Shown here: piece by piece, positions 8,192-17,347 of the stretch
Layout: each line of letters starts with the position of its first letter
Numbering within the stretch: position 1 is the stretch's first letter
Source: JAICTV01 sp035634055
Lineage (GTDB): Bacteria > Planctomycetota > Phycisphaerae > Tepidisphaerales > Tepidisphaeraceae
Assembly (NCBI GenBank): GCA_035634055.1
Contig: DASQDR010000116.1
Coordinates: 9,081-73,080, forward strand
DNA: 64,000 nt
Direction of reading: 5' to 3'
Notes under the pieces: generated by a model
Database searches by the model: none
What the model was told of the DNA's origin: nothing
What the model saw: only the letters and a program-made list of their open reading frames with translations
Translations under genes and position numbers: made by a program

Positions 8192-11100
8192 ATGGCACGA
8201 CCCCTCGGACGTTTGCGTCAGCATCGGAACGGGGTCCGCGCGTCTGCCGTCGAGCAACTCGAGCCGCGGCGGCTGCTGGCATCGGCCAGTTCGGCCGCCC
8301 TTACGGGTGAGACGTCCGCCGCGGCGCTGACTGCCTCGATGCCGCGGCGGCAGGTCGAGCTGCTCAACCGTGGGACGGTCGCGGTCCGCACCAGCGGCAG
8401 CTCCACCGGCAGCATCTACGTTGGCTGGCGCATGCTCGGGACCGACCCGGCCGACGTCGGCTTCAACCTCTACTGCTCGACCAACGGCGCCGCCCCGGTC
8501 ATCCTCAACGGCGCCACGCCCATCACCGGCAGCACGAATTACGTCCACGCCAACCAAACCTACAGCCAGTCGCACGCGTACTTCGTGCGCCCGGTCGTAA
8601 ACGGCGTGGAGCAGGCGGCGGGGGAGACCTTCACCCTGGCGGCCAACGCGCCGCAGCAGCAGTACCTCACCGTGCCGCTCCAGAAGCCGGCCGACGGCGT
8701 CGCGACCCCCAACCTGGTCTACCCAAACGGCTTCAACTACACCTACACCGCCAACGACACCAGCGTCGGCGACGCCGATGGAGACGGGGACTACGAGTAC
8801 TTCGTCAAGTGGGAGCCGAGCAACGCGCAGGACAACACCGGCGAGGGGTTCACCGGCAACGTCCTGTTCGACGCTTACCAGCAGGACGGCACCCGCCTGT
8901 GGCGCATCGACCTCGGCATCAACATCCGCGCCGGCGCGCACTACACGCAGTTCATCGTTTACGACCTGGACGGCGACGGGAAGTCCGAGATCGCGATGAA
9001 GACCGCGCCCGGCACCAGGGACGGGCTGGGAAACAACGTGATCCTCCCGGGGCACGATCCTAACGCCGATTACCGCAACTATCCCACCACCGCCGACGAC
9101 CAGGACTGGGGCCGCGTCCTCACCGGGCCGGAATACCTCACCGTCTTCAACGGCCAGACCGGCGCGGCGATGGCCACCGTGCCGTACCAAGTGCCGCGCG
9201 GCACGGTCTCCAGTTGGGGCGACGGGTACGGCAACCGCGTCGACCGGTTCCTGGCGACCGTCGCCTACCTCGACGGGCAGCGCCCCACGCTGGTCATGTG
9301 CCGCGGGTACTACACCCGCGCCACGCTTTGGGCCGTCGATTGGCGCGATGGGCAGCTCACCCAGCGCTGGCTGTTCGACAGCAACGACGCCGGCAAGGGC
9401 GGCGCCTACGGCCAGGGCACCCACAACATCAGCGTCGGCGACGTGGACGCCGACGGCAAGGACGAGATCGTCTACGGCGGCTGCACGATCGACGACAACG
9501 GCAACCTGCTTTCCACCAGCGGGCTCGGTCACGGCGACGCGCTGCACCTGTCCGACATGGACCCGTCCCGCCCGGGCCTGGAGGTCTTCCAGATCCACGA
9601 GTCCCAGGGCTCGCACCAGGGCAACGGCGGCAGCTTCCGCAACGCTTCCACCAACCAGCTCATCCTCGGCGTGCCGGGCACCGGTGACGTCGGGCGCGGG
9701 GTCGCCTTCGATGTCGACCCGCGCTACCCCGGCTTCGAGATGTGGACCAACGCCAGCGGCAACATGTACAACGTGAGCGGCGCCATCACCTCCACGTCGC
9801 GCCCGGGCAGCTACAACTTCGGCGTCTGGTGGGACGCCGACCCGCTGCGCGAGCTGCTCAACGGGACGATCATCGACAAGTGGAACTGGAACACCAACAG
9901 CCTGAACCGCCAGCTCACGGGGTACCAGACCGGCGCATCGGACAATAACGGCAGCAAGGCCAACCCGAACCTCAGCGCCGACTTGTTCGGCGACTGGCGC
10001 GAGGAAGTGATCTGGCGGAACGCCACCAGCACCGCCCTCCAGATCTACACCACAACCATCCCGACGACCACGCGCCTCTACACCCTTATGCACGACACGC
10101 AGTACCGCGTGGAGGTCGCGCATGAGAACATTGCCTACAACCAGCCGCCGCACACCAGCTTCTTCCTCGGCGACGGCATGAACGTGCCGCCGCAGCCCAA
10201 GGTTTACGTCCCCGGCAGCCAGCCGCCCCCGCAGCAGGTCACCACGCAGATCTACCCGGCGGAGTCCGCGGTGCTCGGCGGCGGCAGCTTCGTTGAGACC
10301 ACCAACGGCGGGTACAACGGCGCGGGCTACATCAACTCGCCGACCACCGGTGGCTTCACCGAGTTCCTCAACGTCAACGGCGGCGCGACCGGCGGCAGCA
10401 TCGCCGTCAGCTTCCGCTACGCGCTGGGCGCCGCCGGCACGCGCACCGGATCCCTTGTCGTCAACGGCGTCGCGCAGCCGATCACGTTCAACTCCACCGG
10501 CGCCTGGAACGCCTGGTCGCTGCTCACCGTCAACGTCCCGCTCAACCCCGGTGCCGCCAACACCATTCGCCTGGAGAGCAGCGGCCAGGATCTCGCCAAC
10601 ATCGACGAGCTTCAGGTCAACCTTCCCGTCGCTGGTCCCGGCACCTTCGTCACCGGCAACCTGTTCCACGACTGGAACGACAACGGCCTGATCACCGGCA
10701 GCGAGCCGGGCGTCAACGGCGTCGTCGTCTTCCTCGATGCCGATAACGACTCTCTGCTCGACCCCTCCGAGCTGCGCACCACCACCGAGATCGGCGGCGG
10801 GTACAGCTTCTCTAACGTGCCGGCGGGCAACTACACCGTTCGCGCCGTCCCCTACGCCGGGTTCGTCCCCACGACCAACCCCGCCATCACCGTCGCCGCC
10901 GGCTCGACCACCGTCGCCAACCCCGCGGTCGAGCAGACGATCTACGGCGGGTTCTCCGCCAACGAGAGTTACCGCCTGCGCAAGAACGTCAACGGCAAGT
11001 ACGAGATTCTCGTCAACAACGCGCTGGTCTACACGGTGTTCGCCGGCGTCCCGTCGCTGGCGTTCAACCTGCTGTCGGGCAACGACGGGCTGGTCGTGGA

Positions 11101-11977
11101 TCACGTCAACGGCTCCCCGGTGCCGGCGGGCGGGGTGTCGTACAACGGCGGCGGGGCGGCGGTGCTGGCGACCACCATCCTGACGGACACCCTCGACATC
11201 GTCGGGCAGAACGCCTCCGCCGCGTTCAGCATGAACGCCTCTCAGATCGCCAGCGGCGGGCGGACGGTCACCTACGCCGGCGCCGAGAAGATCAACCTCA
11301 CCAACGGCACGCACACGATCACCGGCGACCTCGGCGCGGTCGATCTGACCGTCAGCGCCAACACGACCGCCCTGATGAACGCGACGCAGCGCCTGACGAA
11401 ATTGACCGTGGCCGGATCGGCGCAACTGTCGGCCGGCGGGAACAAGGTGCTGGTCACCGACTCCCTTGCCTTCACCGGCGCCGGCAGGCTGGACCTGACC
11501 GACAACGCCGCCATCATTCGCTACGCCACCCCCAACCCCAGCCCGCTGGGGACCTGGGGCGGGTCGCAGTACACCGGGTTGACCGGCAACATCACCGCCG
11601 GCCGCAACGGCGGGGCGTGGAACGGAAACGGGATCTTCAGCAGCACCGCCGCGGCGTCCGGGCGGCTCACCACCCTCGCCGCCGGCGAGGCCAGCGAGAT
11701 CCTCGGGCTGTCCGACGCCGAGGGCGGCGTCCCCACCGGCACCTGGGAAGGCCAGGCCGTCGACGCCACCACGGTCCTGATCAAGTACACCTACGCCGGT
11801 GACGCCAACCTGAGCGGGCGAATCGACGGCGACGACTACTTCCTGATCGACTCCAAGATCAACACCGCCGGCGCCTGGGGCTGGCGCAACGGCGACTTCG
11901 ACTACAACGGCAAGGTCAATGGCGACGATTACTTCGTCATCGACAGCAACATCGGCCGGCAGGGCGTGGTGCTGTAG
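8192..11977 (+). CDS. Rhamnogalacturonan lyase (PL11) with LEPR-XLL N-terminus and dockerin-like tail
   Basis: Predicted secreted endo- or exo-lyase of the rhamnogalacturonan-I backbone, 1261 residues. Residues 23-30 read LEPRRLLA, a planctomycete LEPR-XLL signal. Residues about 50-660 match the PL11 (YesW/YesX-like) fold, with calcium-binding DLDGDGKSE loops and the family motifs AGAHYTQF and GYGNRVDRFL. A CBM35/CBM6-like beta-sandwich follows (about 685-805), then an SdrD-B-like domain (GNLFHDWNDNGL, about 815-910). A linker region ends in two dockerin-like repeats (GRIDGDDYFLID, GKVNGDDYFVID) in the last 60 residues. The ATG at 8192 has no strong ribosome-binding site. The catalytic module is the most canonical of the three PL11-type proteins here. 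Confidence 0.88.
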   Translation: MARPLGRLRQHRNGVRASAVEQLEPRRLLASASSAALTGETSAAALTASMPRRQVELLNRGTVAVRTSGSSTGSIYVGWRMLGTDPADVGFNLYCSTNGAAPVILNGATPITGSTNYVHANQTYSQSHAYFVRPVVNGVEQAAGETFTLAANAPQQQYLTVPLQKPADGVATPNLVYPNGFNYTYTANDTSVGDADGDGDYEYFVKWEPSNAQDNTGEGFTGNVLFDAYQQDGTRLWRIDLGINIRAGAHYTQFIVYDLDGDGKSEIAMKTAPGTRDGLGNNVILPGHDPNADYRNYPTTADDQDWGRVLTGPEYLTVFNGQTGAAMATVPYQVPRGTVSSWGDGYGNRVDRFLATVAYLDGQRPTLVMCRGYYTRATLWAVDWRDGQLTQRWLFDSNDAGKGGAYGQGTHNISVGDVDADGKDEIVYGGCTIDDNGNLLSTSGLGHGDALHLSDMDPSRPGLEVFQIHESQGSHQGNGGSFRNASTNQLILGVPGTGDVGRGVAFDVDPRYPGFEMWTNASGNMYNVSGAITSTSRPGSYNFGVWWDADPLRELLNGTIIDKWNWNTNSLNRQLTGYQTGASDNNGSKANPNLSADLFGDWREEVIWRNATSTALQIYTTTIPTTTRLYTLMHDTQYRVEVAHENIAYNQPPHTSFFLGDGMNVPPQPKVYVPGSQPPPQQVTTQIYPAESAVLGGGSFVETTNGGYNGAGYINSPTTGGFTEFLNVNGGATGGSIAVSFRYALGAAGTRTGSLVVNGVAQPITFNSTGAWNAWSLLTVNVPLNPGAANTIRLESSGQDLANIDELQVNLPVAGPGTFVTGNLFHDWNDNGLITGSEPGVNGVVVFLDADNDSLLDPSELRTTTEIGGGYSFSNVPAGNYTVRAVPYAGFVPTTNPAITVAAGSTTVANPAVEQTIYGGFSANESYRLRKNVNGKYEILVNNALVYTVFAGVPSLAFNLLSGNDGLVVDHVNGSPVPAGGVSYNGGGAAVLATTILTDTLDIVGQNASAAFSMNASQIASGGRTVTYAGAEKINLTNGTHTITGDLGAVDLTVSANTTALMNATQRLTKLTVAGSAQLSAGGNKVLVTDSLAFTGAGRLDLTDNAAIIRYATPNPSPLGTWGGSQYTGLTGNITAGRNGGAWNGNGIFSSTAAASGRLTTLAAGEASEILGLSDAEGGVPTGTWEGQAVDATTVLIKYTYAGDANLSGRIDGDDYFLIDSKINTAGAWGWRNGDFDYNGKVNGDDYFVIDSNIGRQGVVL

Positions 11978-12398
11978 CCGTCCGCGACGGCGGACGCGCC
12001 CGCCCGCCTAAGGCGCGGCGCCGTCGGATCCACGCGCCAGTGCCGCGCCGCGTCGGGTGAGATCACCTCCCGCGCCCGTTCGGGCATCAGCGGTCCGGGC
12101 GCGCCCTTCAGCCCGGACGGCCCCCTCTACAAGCAGCGCCGCCGCCGCAGTCATCAAGTCGACTTCGAGCCCGACGGCAAGAGTCCCGGCGACGGACCAG
12201 CCGGAGTGGAACTGATGCCCAGGCGGTGACCGACCCGCGCAGGCACCGCAGCGGCGCAGGGCAATTCGCGGTGGTTAAATTCCAAATCAAGCCTTAGAGT
12301 TTTCGCTCGCGACCTTGCGGGGCGTGCAGGGGCCGTTCTGTCCACGGCGCGTGGCCGGCGGCGGATGCGCCGTGGCGTTCTCTTACTGGGACACGTCG
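11978..12398 (+). other. Intergenic region between PL11 and GH29
   Basis: About 420 bases without a recognisable gene. A 7-bp hairpin with a 4-base loop (11979-11996) directly follows the PL11 stop codon but lacks a T-run. Around 12060-12230 one + frame reads like weakly protein-coding sequence (LYKQRRRRSHQVDFEPDGKS) without a start; it may be a decayed gene end or chance. An AT-richer stretch at 12270-12300 is the best place for the fucosidase promoter, but no consensus boxes are clear. Confidence 0.3.
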
Positions 12399-14108
12399 AT
12401 GAAGCTCTCTCGCAGAAAAGCGCTGAAGATGATGGCTTTGGCCGCGCCCGCGGCAATCTGCTTGCCGCAGGCGTACGGGCAGGCGACGGAGCCGGTCGAC
12501 CCCAACGCCGCCGCCGCGGGCGCCACGCCCGCCGGCGCGCCGACCCCCGCCGCCACGCGACCCATCCCGCCCGCGCCGCAGCACATCCCGGCGCCGGCCG
12601 GCTTCGGCGTAGCGCAGGGCCCGTTCCAGCCGACGTGGGAATCGCTCGGCAGCCAGTACCAGGTTCCCGACTGGTACCGCGACGCGAAGTTCGGGATCTG
12701 GGCGCACTGGGGACCGCAGTGCGAGCCCGAGCAGGGTGACTGGTACGCCCAGCGCATGTACCAGGAGCGCAATGCCGTCCACAAGTGGCACGTCGAGAAG
12801 TACGGCCACCCCTCCAAGTTTGGCTTCAAGGACGTCATCAACGAGTGGAAGGCGGAGAACTGGGACCCGGTGCAGCTCCTGACGCTCTACAAGAAGGCGG
12901 GCGCGCAGTTCTTCGCCGCGATGGCGAACCATCACGACAACCTGGATCTTTACGACTCCGCCTACCAGCCGTGGAACAGCGTGAAGGTCGGCCCGAAGAA
13001 GGACCTCGTCGGCGGGTGGATGAAGGCGACCCGCGAGGCCGGGCTGCGCTTCGCCGTCACCCGCCACGGGGACCGCGCCTGGAGCTGGTACCAGGACGCG
13101 CAACCCTTCGACGGCCGCATGACCAAGGCCGACGGCAAGGGGCTCTGGTGGGACGGGCTCGACCCGCAGGACCTCTACGCCCAGTACCACGAGCGCGGCC
13201 GCTACAACTGGGAGCAGACCCCGCAGCAGGGCGCGCCGCTACTCGATCCGAACTTCATCGAGAAGTTCTTCAACCGCACCATCGACCTGCTCAACAAGTA
13301 CGAGCCGGACCTGCTCTACTTCGACGACACCGTGCTGCCGATCTACCCGTCGAGCGACATCGGCCTGCGCATCGCCGCCTACTTCTACAACACCAACCTG
13401 GCGAAGAAGGGGAAGCTCGAGGCGGTCATCGCCACCAAGCAGATCAAGGGCGACCAGCGCAAGGCGATGGTGCTCGACGTGGAGCGCGGCGTGACGCAGG
13501 GGGGCGAGCCGCTGCCGTGGCAGACCGACACCTGCATCGGCTCGTGGCACTACAACCGCGCCGACTACGACCGCAACCGCTACAAGTCCTCCAGGCAGGT
13601 CGTGCAGATGCTGATCGACATCGTCAGCAAGAATGGCTGCCTCCAGCTCAGCGTCCCGGTCCGCGCCGACGGCACGATTGATGAGAAGGAGGTCGCGATC
13701 GTCGAGGGGATCGGCCAGTGGATGGCGGGCAACAGCGAGGGGATCTACGGCACGCGCCCGTGGAAGGTGTACGGCGAGGGCCCGTCGGTCGCCACCAGCC
13801 AGCCGGCGGGGCGGTTCGGCGGGGCGCGCGACGTCCGCTCGTACGCCCCGGATGATTTTCGGTTCACCGCCAAGGGCGACACCGTCTACGCCTACATGAT
13901 GGGCTGGCCCGAGGGCGGCAAGGCAACGATCAAGTCGCTGGCGCAGGGCAGCCCGCACTTTGACCGCGAGGTCGGGCGGATCGAGCTGCTGGGCAACCCG
14001 GGGGCGCCGCTGGAGTTCACGCGCAGCCCGGACGGACTGATCGTCAGCCTGCCGGAGAAGAAGCCCAACGAGATCGCCGCGGCGCTGAAGATCACGCCGA
14101 AGGCGTAG
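12399..14108 (+). CDS. Alpha-L-fucosidase (GH29), Tat-type signal
   Basis: Predicted exported retaining alpha-L-fucosidase, 569 residues, which would remove terminal L-fucose from pectin or other glycans. The start at 12399 gives the Tat-like signal LSRRKALK followed by a hydrophobic stretch ending in AYGQ; the longer open frame upstream has no signal. A Pro/Ala-rich linker follows (30-65). Residues 95-115 (DAKFGIWAHWGPQCEPEQGD) are the GH29 N-terminal signature. Asp309 in LLYFDDTVLP fits the catalytic nucleophile. The C-terminal 120 residues match the usual beta-sandwich. It is the first gene of a same-strand run of five glycosidases. The acid/base residue cannot be placed by eye. Confidence 0.87.
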   Translation: MKLSRRKALKMMALAAPAAICLPQAYGQATEPVDPNAAAAGATPAGAPTPAATRPIPPAPQHIPAPAGFGVAQGPFQPTWESLGSQYQVPDWYRDAKFGIWAHWGPQCEPEQGDWYAQRMYQERNAVHKWHVEKYGHPSKFGFKDVINEWKAENWDPVQLLTLYKKAGAQFFAAMANHHDNLDLYDSAYQPWNSVKVGPKKDLVGGWMKATREAGLRFAVTRHGDRAWSWYQDAQPFDGRMTKADGKGLWWDGLDPQDLYAQYHERGRYNWEQTPQQGAPLLDPNFIEKFFNRTIDLLNKYEPDLLYFDDTVLPIYPSSDIGLRIAAYFYNTNLAKKGKLEAVIATKQIKGDQRKAMVLDVERGVTQGGEPLPWQTDTCIGSWHYNRADYDRNRYKSSRQVVQMLIDIVSKNGCLQLSVPVRADGTIDEKEVAIVEGIGQWMAGNSEGIYGTRPWKVYGEGPSVATSQPAGRFGGARDVRSYAPDDFRFTAKGDTVYAYMMGWPEGGKATIKSLAQGSPHFDREVGRIELLGNPGAPLEFTRSPDGLIVSLPEKKPNEIAAALKITPKA

Positions 14109-14125
14109 TCGAAGCCCTATTGCAA

Positions 14126-14203
14126 CACAGAGGCGCAGGGGCGCGGAGGAAGAGCACAATCGAATCGCTGTCCTTCCCCTGCGTTCTCAGCGCCTCAGCG
14201 GTG
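14126..14203. repeat. Imperfect inverted repeat (CACAGAGGCGCAG-type element)
   Basis: The left half contains CACAGAGGCGCAGGGGCGC and GGAAGAGCACA. The right half is its degenerate reverse complement (CCTGCGTTCTCAGCGCCTCAGCGGTG). Together they can fold into a hairpin of about 78 bases. It lies between the GH29 and GH43 genes, so the GH43 coding start is placed after it. Similar CACAGAGGCGCAGAGG-type palindromes recur in intergenic DNA of several bacterial genomes; that comparison is from memory. Confidence 0.55.
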
Positions 14204-14413
14204 CATCTTCTTCCGTCGATGCCCCAGGTAAGCATGTCCATCTCGCAACGCTTCATCATCACGCGCCTCGCGGCCGCCGGCACCGCGGCGCCGGTGCTCG
14301 CAAGGCAGCTCTTTGCGCACGGGACTTCGCCCGCCGCTGCGCCGATAACTTCAACGAGCGCGCCGGCAGCGCGCGCACGCGCGCGAGGGGCGAGCGCAGC
14401 AAGCGTGCAATTG

Positions 14414-16108
14414 ATGAGCGAGACCACCGGGGCAACGCGAACCTTCGCCCGCGTCATCGTGATGGTGACGCTCCTTGCCCGCTGCGCCACGGCCGAGCCT
14501 ATCCCGCCAGCCTGGGGCGACCAGGGCGACGGCACGTACAAGAACCCGGTCCTGCCCGGCGATTATCAGAACACCGACGTCGTGCGCGTCGGCGACGATT
14601 ACTATTACATCTCCGCCACCAAGGCGCTGTCGCCGGGAATGGCGGTGCTGCACTCGAAGGACCTCGTCAACTGGCGGCACGTCGGCCACGTCGTCCCCGA
14701 CATCACCGTCTTTCACGCCCGCTTCAACCACGACCGGATGGAAGGTGACCAGCGCGGCGTGTGGGCGGGCGCAATCGCGCACCACGGCGGCAAGTTCTAC
14801 GTCTACTTCACCACGCCCGACGAGGGCCTCTACGTCAGCACCGCCACCGACCCCGCCGGGCCGTGGGCGCCGCTGACCCACATGATGAGGGCGCCCGGCT
14901 GGGACGACCCCTGCCCGTTCTGGGACGACGACGGCCAACCGTACCTCGTCCTGACGCAGTTCGCCCGCGACCCCGCCAACGGGAAGACCTACAACACGCA
15001 CCTGTACAAGATGACGGCCGATGCGCTCGGGCTGGTCGCGGAGTCTGACCGGATCATTCACCAGTCCCCCGGCGCCGAGGCGAGCAAGCTGTTCAAGCGT
15101 GGCGGCGTTTACTACCACTTCTTCAGCCACGTCACCCCCGAGGGCCGCATCCCCATGATGCACCGCGCCAAGGAGATTGCCGGGCCGTACGAGACGCGAC
15201 AACTCCTCCACGTGAACGCGAAGGAGAACGGTGAGCCCAACCAGGGGACGCTGCTGGAAACCCCGGGTGGACAATGGGTCTTCCTCACGCACCACGGGCG
15301 CGGCGGGTGGGAGGGCCGGCCCGCCAGCCTGCTTCCGGTGACGTGGGCGGAGGGGTGGCCGCTCGTCGGCAGCGTCGGGGCCGACGGGATCGGCAACATG
15401 GTGTGGTCCGGGCGCAAGCCCATCGGCGGGTTCGCTCGGAGCGCGCCGCAGACGGACGACGAATTCGACGGGCGGGAGCTCGCCCCACAGTGGGAGTGGT
15501 ACTTCCAGCCGCGCGCGGGAAAGTGGTCGCTCGCCGAGCGCCCCGGCTTCCTGCGCCTGCACGCCCTCAAGCGGTTGGCGCCCGGCAACCTGCGCAAGAC
15601 CCCGAACATCCTTACCCAGCGCCCCCTGCGCGCCGATGGCAGCGCCGCGACGGTAAAGTTGTCGCTCGACGGCATGGCGGACGGACAGACGGCAGGGCTC
15701 TGTTTCCTCGGTAAGGCGTCCGCGACAATCGGCGTGACGCAGGCGGGCGGCGAGCGCGCTTTCGTCTACATCGAAGACGCCAAAGCCACCGCCGGCCCCG
15801 CGCTCGCGCGCGGGACCAACGCCGCGTGGCTTCGGGTGTCGTGGAATCATGCCGGGCTTGCAACGTTTCAGGCGAGCACCGACGGCGAGCGCTTTACCAC
15901 CATCGGCAACCCCTTCCAGATTACGAGTCTCGGCTCCCACCTGGGCGCGAAGCTCGGCATCTACACGACGAACGACGCCGCCGACGCGGGACACGTTGAC
16001 GTGGACTGGTTCCACTACTCGCAAGCGGTGACGCAACGGGAAGCGAACGGCGGCGCGGCGTGGAATCGACCGAGCAGCGCCCGCGCCACGAACGTTCGCG
16101 GGCGATGA
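14414..16108 (+). CDS. Glycoside hydrolase family 43 (arabinosidase/xylosidase type) with C-terminal beta-sandwich
   Basis: Predicted secreted GH43 enzyme, 564 residues, acting on arabinan or xylan side chains. The segment GTYKNPVLPGDYQNTDVVRV holds the general-base Asp of the five-bladed propeller. PCPFWDDDGQPYLVLTQF and HQSPGAEASKLFKRGGVYYHFF are further GH43 blades, the latter with the Glu expected as acid. The last 200 residues (DDEFDGRELAPQWEWYFQPR onward) form the concanavalin-like GH43 C-terminal domain of beta-xylosidase-like members. The ATG at 14414 is preferred because it precedes a signal-like stretch (VIVMVTLLARCATAEP). An earlier in-frame ATG at 14234 with AGG upstream is possible. 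Substrate (arabinose or xylose) is not decided. Confidence 0.82.
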   Translation: MSETTGATRTFARVIVMVTLLARCATAEPIPPAWGDQGDGTYKNPVLPGDYQNTDVVRVGDDYYYISATKALSPGMAVLHSKDLVNWRHVGHVVPDITVFHARFNHDRMEGDQRGVWAGAIAHHGGKFYVYFTTPDEGLYVSTATDPAGPWAPLTHMMRAPGWDDPCPFWDDDGQPYLVLTQFARDPANGKTYNTHLYKMTADALGLVAESDRIIHQSPGAEASKLFKRGGVYYHFFSHVTPEGRIPMMHRAKEIAGPYETRQLLHVNAKENGEPNQGTLLETPGGQWVFLTHHGRGGWEGRPASLLPVTWAEGWPLVGSVGADGIGNMVWSGRKPIGGFARSAPQTDDEFDGRELAPQWEWYFQPRAGKWSLAERPGFLRLHALKRLAPGNLRKTPNILTQRPLRADGSAATVKLSLDGMADGQTAGLCFLGKASATIGVTQAGGERAFVYIEDAKATAGPALARGTNAAWLRVSWNHAGLATFQASTDGERFTTIGNPFQITSLGSHLGAKLGIYTTNDAADAGHVDVDWFHYSQAVTQREANGGAAWNRPSSARATNVRGR

Positions 16109-16191
16109 CTGCGGACTCGTCGCGCGCCGGGGCGGAAAGGAAGACGAACGCGCTCGCGTGAGCGCGCTGGAGATCAGCCAGAGGAAGCATC

Positions 16192-17286
16192 ATGAAGCAG
16201 GGAAGTAGCGTCGCGGCAGTGGTGGGGATCGTGCTTTGCGCGTGTGCGTGGTCGCACGCTCAGACATCGCAGCCGTCGGGCGGCCCGCCTGCCGGCTCGA
16301 TTGCGGGCCCCACGACCGGCCCGACCACCGGCCCCTCCACTCGCGCCGCCATGCAGCCGTTCGGCACGTATCACCTCGCCGACGTGCGCATGCGCGACGT
16401 CTGCATCATGCCGGACCCCGCGTCCAAGACCTATTACATGGTCGGCCCCGCCCGCCGCGGCGTGCGCGCCTACACGAGCAAAGACCTCGTCACGTGGGAA
16501 GGCCCCAAGGTCATCTATCAGCCGCCGGCGGACATCTGGGGCAACATTCCCGTCGTCGGCATCTGGGCCCCCGAGATGCACGCGTACAAGGGGAAGTACT
16601 ACCTGTTCCTCACCTTCAACACGCGCACGCAGTTCGCCGAGCAATGGCGCAACTGGCGGCCGCGCGTGTATCGCGGGTCGCAGGTGCTGGTGGGGGACGC
16701 GCCGACCGGGCCGTTCAAGCACTTCCAGAACCGCTCCACGCCGCCGCCGGACATGATGACCCTCGACGGCACGCTCTGGGTCGAGGAGGGCGTGCCCCAC
16801 ATGGTCTTCTGCCACGAGTGGGTGCAGATCAGCAACGGCTCGGTGAACGCCATCCCGCTGAAGGACGACCTTTCCGAGGCGGCGGGCGAGCCGGTGAGGC
16901 TCTTCAGCGCCGCGGAGGCGCCGTGGAGCAAGCCCGGTTCTGAAGGCGGCAACTACGTCACCGACGGCCCCTCGCTGTACAAGAGCAAGTCGGGCAAGCT
17001 GTTCATGATCTGGTCGAGCTTTGGGACCGGGAACTACACCACCGGGGTCGCGATCTCCGATTCCGGCAAGCTCGCCGGGCCCTGGCGGCAGGAGAAGGAA
17101 GCGATCTTCACCGACGACGGCGGGCACGGCATGCTCTTCAAAACGTTCGAGGGGCAGCTCATGATGGTGCTGCACTCGCCCAACGAGGGCAGCGAGCGCC
17201 CGCGCGTCTTCGAGATGGAGGACACCGGCGAGACGCTCCGCATCAGCCGGGAATTCACCGGCGGCCGACCCGCCGCCGCCCGCTAG
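16192..17286 (+). CDS. Glycoside hydrolase family 43 protein
   Basis: Predicted secreted single-domain GH43 enzyme of 364 residues. A signal peptide (VAAVVGIVLCACAWSHAQ) and a Pro/Thr/Gly linker precede the propeller. MRDVCIMPDP carries the putative base, GIWAPEMHAYKGKYYLFL is the typical WAPE blade, and YVTDGPSLYKSKSGKLFMIW occupies the place of the acid motif. Here Asp-Gly-Pro replaces the common Glu-Gly-Pro; this variant occurs in some GH43 subfamilies, so it need not mean loss of activity. An AGGAAG box lies about 5 bases before the ATG. It is 83 bases after the previous GH43 gene and 61 before the next GH29, so co-transcription is likely. Confidence 0.83.
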   Translation: MKQGSSVAAVVGIVLCACAWSHAQTSQPSGGPPAGSIAGPTTGPTTGPSTRAAMQPFGTYHLADVRMRDVCIMPDPASKTYYMVGPARRGVRAYTSKDLVTWEGPKVIYQPPADIWGNIPVVGIWAPEMHAYKGKYYLFLTFNTRTQFAEQWRNWRPRVYRGSQVLVGDAPTGPFKHFQNRSTPPPDMMTLDGTLWVEEGVPHMVFCHEWVQISNGSVNAIPLKDDLSEAAGEPVRLFSAAEAPWSKPGSEGGNYVTDGPSLYKSKSGKLFMIWSSFGTGNYTTGVAISDSGKLAGPWRQEKEAIFTDDGGHGMLFKTFEGQLMMVLHSPNEGSERPRVFEMEDTGETLRISREFTGGRPAAAR

Positions 17287-17347
17287 ACGACACGCCCGCC
17301 CGGTTTGGCGCCGGCGGCAGAAGCGATATCTTCCCAGGAGGCAGACC

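Noticed and set aside
8084..11425. 1113-codon minus-strand open frame opposite the first PL11 gene
   Set aside because: Shadow of a high-GC gene; no domain, and the PL11 gene on the + strand is clear.
12060..12230. Protein-like stretch in the gap between PL11 and GH29
   Set aside because: No start codon, ribosome-binding site or family resemblance; too short to call even a pseudogene.
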